NCBI GenBank assembly: GCA_034659015.1
Contig: JAYEGL010000002.1
Location: 496,001-560,000 of the forward strand
DNA length: 64,000 nucleotides
Direction: 5' to 3'
From: Maricaulis sp034659015
GTDB taxonomy: Bacteria > Pseudomonadota > Alphaproteobacteria > Caulobacterales > Maricaulaceae
Positions 58,892 through 64,000 of this stretch are shown piece after piece. Numbering within the stretch: position 1 is the stretch's first letter; every line of letters starts with the position of its first letter. The translations under genes were made by a program, and so were the position numbers. The notes below the pieces were generated by a model that made no database searches, was not told where the DNA came from, and saw only the letters and a list, made by a program, of their open reading frames with translations.

Positions 58892-59644
58892 TCAGTCCTC
58901 GTCTTCCGCCCCATCGTTAGCGAGTTCGGCGTAGGCCTGCCAGCCCGACGGCGTGAGAACTTGCAGCGGCTGGTAGGCAGCCTTGTAGCTCATCTTCCGG
59001 CTGCCGCGCACCCAGTATCCCAGATAGACGAAGGGCAGGCCGGCGGCGTCCGCACGCCGGATGGCGTCGAGGATCATGAAAGCGCCCAGGCTGCGCCGTT
59101 CTTCGTCCGGATCGAAGAAGCTGTAGATCAGCGAAATACCGTCCTTGAGCACGTCGGTCAGGGCGGCCGCGACCAGCGCGCCGTCGGCATCGCGGTATTC
59201 GGCGACATGGGTACGCTGGGCGCCTTCCTCGACCATCATGACGTATTCGCCGAAGGACATGCCGGCCATGTCGCCGTCGCCGTGCCGGCTGTCGAGATAG
59301 CGCGTGAGCAGCTCGTACTGCTCCATCGTGGCGGTCTGGGCCTCGGTGGAGACGGCGAGGTCGTCATTGCGGTTGAGGTTTTTCCGCCAGCGCCGCTTCC
59401 AGTCGAAATGCGTGGCGTCCACCCGGACCGATTTGCAGGCGTCGCAGGCCTCGCAGGCCGGCCGGTAGAGCACGCCCTGGCTGCGCCGGAATCCGGCATG
59501 GGTGAGCGCGTCGTTGAGAGCGGGACCTTCGCCGACCTCGACCCGGGTAAAGACCTTCCGCTCCCAGCGGCCCGGCAGGTAGGGGCAGGGCGCTGCCGCG
59601 GTCAGGAAAAACGGAATTTGCCGTGTCGCGAATGGATGGGTCAC
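58892..59644 (-). CDS. bpt: aspartate/glutamate leucyltransferase (Bpt)
   Basis: 250 residues. Transfers leucine from leucyl-tRNA to N-terminal Asp or Glu as part of the N-end rule. N-terminal zinc-type cysteines CPYLPGR and CEACDACKSVRV, FRRSQGVLYRP, then the transferase core SFGEYVMMVEEG and FMILDAIRRADAAGLPFVYLG with GYWVRGSRKMSYK. The start is a GTG before THPFATR. The ClpS/ClpA partners are not in the window. Runs in the same direction as the TRAP operon but begins upstream of it. Confidence 0.93.
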   Translation of the reverse strand: MTHPFATRQIPFFLTAAAPCPYLPGRWERKVFTRVEVGEGPALNDALTHAGFRRSQGVLYRPACEACDACKSVRVDATHFDWKRRWRKNLNRNDDLAVSTEAQTATMEQYELLTRYLDSRHGDGDMAGMSFGEYVMMVEEGAQRTHVAEYRDADGALVAAALTDVLKDGISLIYSFFDPDEERRSLGAFMILDAIRRADAAGLPFVYLGYWVRGSRKMSYKAAYQPLQVLTPSGWQAYAELANDGAEDED

Positions 59645-59686
59645 GTGGAACTCTTCGACTCAGCGGGTCCGGGCAGCCATGCTAAC

Positions 59687-61531
59687 TCACACGACGCCAA
59701 AGGCGTAGAGCAGAGATATGTAAAGCGTGAAGGCGAACCAGGACAACACCACCATCGGCGCGCCGGCGCGCAGATAGTCGGCGAAACGGTAGTGCCCCGG
59801 GCCCATGACCAGCAGGTTGGTCTGATAGCCGATCGGTGTGGCGAAGCAGGTATTCGCGGCAAACAGCACGGTCAGGGCGAACAGGGACGGGTCGGCGCCG
59901 ATCTGGTTGGCGGCCCCGATCGCGATCGGGGTGAACAGGATCGCCGTCGCGCTGTTGGACAGAAGATTGGTCAAAAGCGCGATCAGGATGAACATGGCCG
60001 ACATCAGCACGACCGGGCCGTAGGGCGCGAACAGCGTCACCACACCGGTGGCGAGAAGGTCGGCGCCGCCGGTGATCTGCAGCGCCGTGCCCAGGGCGAT
60101 CGCCGAGCCGATCAGCAGGTAGACGCGCATGTCGACGGCCCGCGCCGCCTGGCGCGTATTGAGGCAGCCGGCGGCGATCATCGCCACGGCGCCGAGGAAG
60201 GAGGCCAGCGCGATCGGCATGAGCGAGGTCGCCGAGGCCAGGACGACGCCGCCGAAAATGGCGCGGGCGGCATTGGCGCGGCGCGGATCGGCCAGCGCCG
60301 TGGTCGCCCATTCCATCAGCAGCAGGTCGCGGTCGGAGCGCAATTGGCGCATGTGGCCGGAGGACCCGAACAGGAGCAGCGTGTCGCCGGCCTCAAGGCG
60401 GATCTCGCCCATGCGCGAGCGGATCATGCGGCTGCGCCGCTGGATGCCCATCACGATACAGCCCGTGGCGTGACGGAAGCCGATCTGCTGGATGGTGCGT
60501 CCGATCAGGCGCGAGCCGGGGGCGACCACCGCTTCGGTTATCATCAGGCTGTCGCCCGGTGTCGGGTTTTCGCCCGGTCCGGAGGCTTCCAGCATGCCGC
60601 GCATGAAGTCGGCGCGCTTGGAGAGAAGATTGGACAGGGTCTGCCGGGTCGCCGCGACGATGACGAGATCGCCCGGCTTCAGCTCGATCTGGTCGAAGGG
60701 CGGCAACAGTGCGTGCTCGCCGCGCTGGATCATCCGCACCGTCATGTCGGGCAGGTCGGCAAACATGCCCGCGACCGGGCGCTTGCCGGCGAGCGGGTGG
60801 TCGGCGGTCACGTCGATCTGGGCGATGTATTGCCGGCCTTCGCCACCGCCGGCGATCTCGCTCTCCATGGAGGCATGGTTGGGCAGGAAGCGCGGCAGGA
60901 CGAAGACGATGTAGGCCAGGCCGAAAACACTCATGAAAAGCCCGGGCACGGTCGGCGTGAAGAAGTCGAGGCTGACGCCGGAAATACTTCGCAATTGTTC
61001 GGCCACCAGCAGGTTGGTCGACGAGCCGATCAGTGTGGTCATGCCAGCCAGAATGCAGACATAGCTCAGCGGTATCATGAGCTTGGAGGGGCTTTTTTCC
61101 ATCCGCTTTGCGATCGCCGCGAGGATCGGCACGAACATCACCACGACAGGCGTGTTGTTGATGAAGGCGCTGATCACGAACACGAAGGCGAACATGGCGA
61201 CCAGCGTGCCGCGCGGGCGCTGGTCGTAGGAGGAGAGCAGGAACTGGGTCGGCCCCTCCATCGCGCCGGTCTGGAATATGCCCTGTCCGACGATGAGCAG
61301 GCAGAGGATCGTGAACAGGGCCGGGTTCGCAAAGCCGGCCAGCAATGATGCGATTGTCGGCTCGCCGCTCTCCAGCGGGAAGAGATGGAAGAACAGCATT
61401 AGGGCTGCCACGATCGAGGCCGAAACGATCTCGATCGGGAAACGGTCCCAGACGAAGAAGACAATCGCGACGAGGAGACCGCCGAGAATTGCCCACATCT
61501 GCCAGACGTCGAAAGACGCGGTTTCTATCAT
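59687..61531 (-). CDS. SLC13-family permease with two RCK_C (TrkA-C) domains
   Basis: 614 residues. Membrane half one (about 12-215) includes AFINNTPVVVMFVPILAAIA and the conserved TTLIGSSTNLLVAEQL. Two cytosolic RCK_C domains lie at about 220-395 (AQIDVTADHPLAGKRPVAG, RLIGRTIQQIGFRHATGCIV). Membrane half two follows with SNSATAILFTPIAIG and FATPIGYQTNLLVMGPG. Proteins of this build are sodium-dependent transporters of divalent anions such as sulfate or dicarboxylates, and some act in sulfur-compound uptake. Substrate not decided by sequence. Confidence 0.9.
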   Translation of the reverse strand: MIETASFDVWQMWAILGGLLVAIVFFVWDRFPIEIVSASIVAALMLFFHLFPLESGEPTIASLLAGFANPALFTILCLLIVGQGIFQTGAMEGPTQFLLSSYDQRPRGTLVAMFAFVFVISAFINNTPVVVMFVPILAAIAKRMEKSPSKLMIPLSYVCILAGMTTLIGSSTNLLVAEQLRSISGVSLDFFTPTVPGLFMSVFGLAYIVFVLPRFLPNHASMESEIAGGGEGRQYIAQIDVTADHPLAGKRPVAGMFADLPDMTVRMIQRGEHALLPPFDQIELKPGDLVIVAATRQTLSNLLSKRADFMRGMLEASGPGENPTPGDSLMITEAVVAPGSRLIGRTIQQIGFRHATGCIVMGIQRRSRMIRSRMGEIRLEAGDTLLLFGSSGHMRQLRSDRDLLLMEWATTALADPRRANAARAIFGGVVLASATSLMPIALASFLGAVAMIAAGCLNTRQAARAVDMRVYLLIGSAIALGTALQITGGADLLATGVVTLFAPYGPVVLMSAMFILIALLTNLLSNSATAILFTPIAIGAANQIGADPSLFALTVLFAANTCFATPIGYQTNLLVMGPGHYRFADYLRAGAPMVVLSWFAFTLYISLLYAFGVV

Positions 61532-61666
61532 CGTGATTTCAGGAAGCTCTTGGATCCGACATGTCCGATCCGAGACGCTATCACGCGCTGCGCGGGCTTG
61601 CGAAGCCCCTGCATGACACCGGTGGCATCGGGACGCACACGGCCGGGCCGGCCGGGATGTGCGGAA

Positions 61667-62602
61667 TCAGAGCTCGTGCCCCTGGGGCAGGACCGGCGCT
61701 TCGCGCAGCAGCACGATGGAGATCCGGCGATTGCCCGGCATGTACGGATCGTCCGGATAGAGCGGTTCCGAGCCCGCCTTGCCGCGCACCTCGTAGACCC
61801 GGTCGTTGGAGATGCCCGCATTCTGGAGCACCCGCCGCGCCGCATTGGCCCGGTCGGAGGACAGCTCCCAATTCGTGTAGGGCCCGCCGGCGGAGGGGGC
61901 GCTGTCCGTGTGGCCGGCGATGGACAGCCGGTTGGGCAGGCGTTCCGCGATACGCGCCACGGCGCGCAGCAGGGTGACGGCCCGGTCGGTCGGCTGGGTA
62001 TCGCCCGGCTCGAACATCGGGCGGCCTTCCTGGTCGATCAGCTGGATGCGCAGACCTTCCGGCGTCTCGTCGACGATGACGTGATTGGACAGTTCGGCCA
62101 GTTCCGGCATGTCCTGCATGGCCTGGCGCAGCGACTCGGCGGCCGAGTGGAGCTGGGCGCTGTCGCGGCGCTGCTGGGCTTCGGCCAGCGCGGAGGCGGA
62201 GACGGCGCTCTGTGTGGATTGTTCCTGCTCGTCCTGGGATTCCGGCGAGCCTTCCGGCGTCTGCTGGCGGTCGCGGTCGTTGAGCTGGGGTGCGGAGGGC
62301 GCCAGGCGCTGGCGCATCGAGCTGTCGCCCGAGCCCTGCACGCCGTCATCGCCCGGCGAGGTGCCGGCCAGCGGGGCGCCGGAGCCGGAATTGGCCGGAG
62401 AAACACTGGCGGGCGCGAAGTAGTCGGCAATGCCCTGCTTCTGATCCGGTGTCGTGGTATTGATCAGCCACATCAGCAGGAAGAAGGCCATCATCGCGGT
62501 GACGAAGTCGGCATAGGCCACTTTCCAGGCCCCGCCGTGGTGACCGCCCCCGCCGCCCTTGACGACTTTCTTGATAACAATCGGCCGATCGTTCGACGCC
62601 AT
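61667..62602 (-). CDS. motB: flagellar motor stator protein MotB
   Basis: 311 residues. Single membrane helix with the proton-accepting D32 in AYADFVTAMMAFFLLMWLI; a plug region follows (about 52-75). A long Gln/Ser-rich linker (about 85-150) leads to the OmpA-like peptidoglycan-binding domain from about 175 (LSIAGHTDSAPS, LSSDRANAARRVLQNAGI, NRRISIVLLRE). Chosen start: ATG before ASNDRPI, as in other alphaproteobacterial MotB; an ATG nine codons earlier has a stronger AGGAGG site but only 3 nt away. motA is not adjacent. Confidence 0.92.
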   Translation of the reverse strand: MASNDRPIVIKKVVKGGGGGHHGGAWKVAYADFVTAMMAFFLLMWLINTTTPDQKQGIADYFAPASVSPANSGSGAPLAGTSPGDDGVQGSGDSSMRQRLAPSAPQLNDRDRQQTPEGSPESQDEQEQSTQSAVSASALAEAQQRRDSAQLHSAAESLRQAMQDMPELAELSNHVIVDETPEGLRIQLIDQEGRPMFEPGDTQPTDRAVTLLRAVARIAERLPNRLSIAGHTDSAPSAGGPYTNWELSSDRANAARRVLQNAGISNDRVYEVRGKAGSEPLYPDDPYMPGNRRISIVLLREAPVLPQGHEL

Positions 62603-62691
62603 GTCCACCCGCCTTGTTTCCTTATCCATCCCTCCTGTAGAGGGTTAGCGTTAAGGCCAGGTTTCGAAATCCAAACTTGCGAGGACTTCCT

Positions 62692-63156
62692 TTGATCGAC
62701 AGCCGCGCATTCAGAGACGCGCTCGGGCGTTATCCGACAGGCGTGACCATCGTGTCGGCCTATGATGGCGGCCGTGCGGTCGGCATGACGGTGAATTCCT
62801 TCGCCTCGGTTTCGCTGGAGCCGCCGCTCGTCCTCTGGTCGATCGAGACCGCGACCGAGCGCTACGACCTGTTCCGGCACGCAAAGACCTATGCGATCAA
62901 CGTGTTGGCCGCCGACCAGGCCGGCCTGGCGCATGCCTGTGCGCTCGAGCCGGACCTGCGCAATTGCCATGCCGCATGGACCGGCGAGGCCGCGCCGCTG
63001 ATCGACGGCGCCGTGGCGCACTTCGTGTGCCGCCAGAGCGCGGTCCATCCCGGCGGCGACCACGAGATCATTGTCGGCGAGGTGATCGAGATGGACACGC
63101 CGCGCGATGTGCCGGCCCTGGTCTTTTATACCTCCACCTATTGCGAGCCGGGCTGA
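62692..63156 (+). CDS. flavin reductase-like protein (FMN-binding)
   Basis: 154 residues. Flavin_Reduct fold: FRDALGRYPTGVTIVSA at the N-terminus, GMTVNSFASVSLEPPLVLWS, FAINVL-like YAINVLAADQ and HEIIVGEVIEM. Supplies reduced FMN or FAD to a two-component monooxygenase, or acts on another flavin substrate; no partner is adjacent. TTG with GAGGA 6 nt upstream is preferred over an earlier TTG. Divergent from motB; overlaps the convergent acylase gene by 19 bp. Confidence 0.88.
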   Translation: MIDSRAFRDALGRYPTGVTIVSAYDGGRAVGMTVNSFASVSLEPPLVLWSIETATERYDLFRHAKTYAINVLAADQAGLAHACALEPDLRNCHAAWTGEAAPLIDGAVAHFVCRQSAVHPGGDHEIIVGEVIEMDTPRDVPALVFYTSTYCEPG

Positions 63157-64000
63157 AGACGCAGCACCTCCATGCCTTCGGGCACGTTGCGCATGTCCCA
63201 GCCGGTGGGGATCTCGACATACGCCCCGCGCCCCCAGAGCGGCGCCAGATCGTCGTAATGGCGCGACACGACATTGCCGGACTGGCCGGTGGTGATCATG
63301 AAACGCGAGGCGTCCGGATCGGCCATGTCGTAGAGCGCCCGGTAGGAGGCGCCGTGATACACGTCATAGCCCGGCGTGCGGAAGGAATGGTGCGCCACAT
63401 TCACGGTCGAGCCGTCGCCCGGGATAGGCGTCTCGATGGTGAACCAGTCCGACAGGACGGGGAAGTCGGAGAAGGGCGTATGCGCGTGGCGGGCATAATG
63501 CACATCGCCCCAGCGCCAGGCCTCGATATCCGCGCCGTGGCGTGAGACGGCTTCGTCTATGGCCGTATCCAGGGCCGGGCCGAGCAGTCCGGCGCAGTCC
63601 TCAACCGGTTCGGTCGTGACGTCGTCGCACCAGTCGCCCAGATCGCCGGTCAGTACATCGGTCATGAAGAGGCGGCGGTCGGCATACCAGGCGTCGAAGT
63701 CCTCGCCCAGCTCGTCGGCATAGACGGCGCGGCCCAGTTCGCGCATCCAGGCGGAATAGACCAGCGGTTCGGGACGGTCGACGGCCATGTCGGCATCCCA
63801 GTCCTCCAGAAGCGCCAGCGCGCGCCGGCCGGCCTCGCTCTGCGGCTCGGCGGAGAGCAGGACCGGCAGAACGCTGCGCGCCATGAAGGAAACCGTGTCC
63901 AGCTGCAGCGCGGCCATGCTGTCCAGGTCGTGCCGTTCGGTGGACTGGATGCCCTCATAGATCCGGCTGATGCGGCTTACCCCGTACCAGTCGCCCGTGA
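63138..64000 (-). CDS. penicillin acylase family protein, C-terminal part
   Basis: About 287 residues of the 3' end are in the window; the frame continues open past the right edge, so this is not a truncated gene. YGVSRISRIYEGIQSTERH and SMAALQLDTVSFMAR, LLGPALDTAIDEAVSRHG, RWGDVHYARHAHTPFSDFP and TGQSGNVVSRHYDDLAPLW are typical of the C-terminal half of the beta-chain in the Ntn-hydrolase acylase group (penicillin G acylase, AHL acylase). The signal peptide, alpha chain and autoprocessing serine lie outside. It could cleave acyl amides such as quorum-sensing lactones; substrate unknown. Confidence 0.88.
   Translation of the reverse strand, partial: TGDWYGVSRISRIYEGIQSTERHDLDSMAALQLDTVSFMARSVLPVLLSAEPQSEAGRRALALLEDWDADMAVDRPEPLVYSAWMRELGRAVYADELGEDFDAWYADRRLFMTDVLTGDLGDWCDDVTTEPVEDCAGLLGPALDTAIDEAVSRHGADIEAWRWGDVHYARHAHTPFSDFPVLSDWFTIETPIPGDGSTVNVAHHSFRTPGYDVYHGASYRALYDMADPDASRFMITTGQSGNVVSRHYDDLAPLWGRGAYVEIPTGWDMRNVPEGMEVLRLQPGSQ

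Noticed and set aside
63138..63917. A free-standing 259-residue protein starting at the ATG at 63917
   Set aside because: The frame continues upstream with family-matching sequence to the window edge, so this is the 3' part of a longer penicillin acylase gene and the ATG is internal.
1..64000. tRNA genes, CRISPR arrays, integrases or insertion-sequence transposases
   Set aside because: No T-loop/anticodon-arm pattern, regularly spaced repeat or transposase motif was found by eye in any gap; repeats present are dispersed palindromic elements. A covariance-model scan would settle the RNA part.

Overview
The window is GC-rich, densely coded chromosome from an alphaproteobacterium, most likely of the Maricaulales/Hyphomonadaceae type (Maricaulis-, Oceanicaulis- or Glycocaulis-like). 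The placement is inferred from three things: the gene order dapA-smpB, folK-rpoZ-rsh-pyrE-pdxJ-acpS-rnc-era-recO; the HutF/HutG type of histidine catabolism; and a full CtrA-type box (TTAA-N7-TTAA). No tRNA, rRNA, CRISPR array, prophage or insertion sequence was recognised.

Layout. 1-5.4 kb: the 5' part of a lipoprotein gene, acetyl-CoA synthetase, then a sulfide-response unit (BigR/SqrR-type repressor, persulfide dioxygenase-like enzyme, SulP transporter). 5.6-11.5 kb: a histidine biosynthesis operon led by a TrpR-family regulator behind a perfect 20-bp palindrome; its genes overlap end to end, and hisD and hisB form one continuous frame. 11.7-15 kb: a TonB-dependent receptor and a secreted serine hydrolase. 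15-22.8 kb: the histidine utilisation genes hutC-hutF diverging from hutI-hutH-hutG-hutU around a HutC operator. 23-29 kb: kbl and tdh of threonine catabolism, separated by an FAD oxidoreductase and an unrecognised membrane protein, then a low-GC membrane protein and a nitroreductase. 29.3-34.4 kb: a small superinfection-immunity-like protein, an AraC regulator facing an SDR, an acyl-CoA ligase and a threonine dehydratase-like enzyme.

34.4-48.3 kb: housekeeping genes (Slt-type lytic transglycosylase, dapA, smpB, a GlxA-type regulator, family 5 uracil-DNA glycosylase, NYN nuclease-like protein, folK, rpoZ, rsh, pyrE, pdxJ, acpS, rnc, era, recO). 48.3-54 kb: a MarR repressor facing a glutathione transferase with twin operators, parC, lemA and an M48 protease. 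54-64 kb: an AI-2E-type permease, a complete TRAP transporter, bpt, an SLC13/RCK transporter, motB, a flavin reductase and the 3' end of a penicillin acylase gene that runs off the window.

The intergenic spaces are unusually rich in structured repeats. At least five families of palindromic or mosaic elements of 40-160 bp sit in nearly every gap longer than 130 bp. The most unusual coding features are the HisD-HisB fusion and a threonine 3-dehydrogenase that has lost all four structural-zinc cysteines while keeping its catalytic site. I did not find a clearly new multi-gene system such as a defence island or a biosynthetic cluster.
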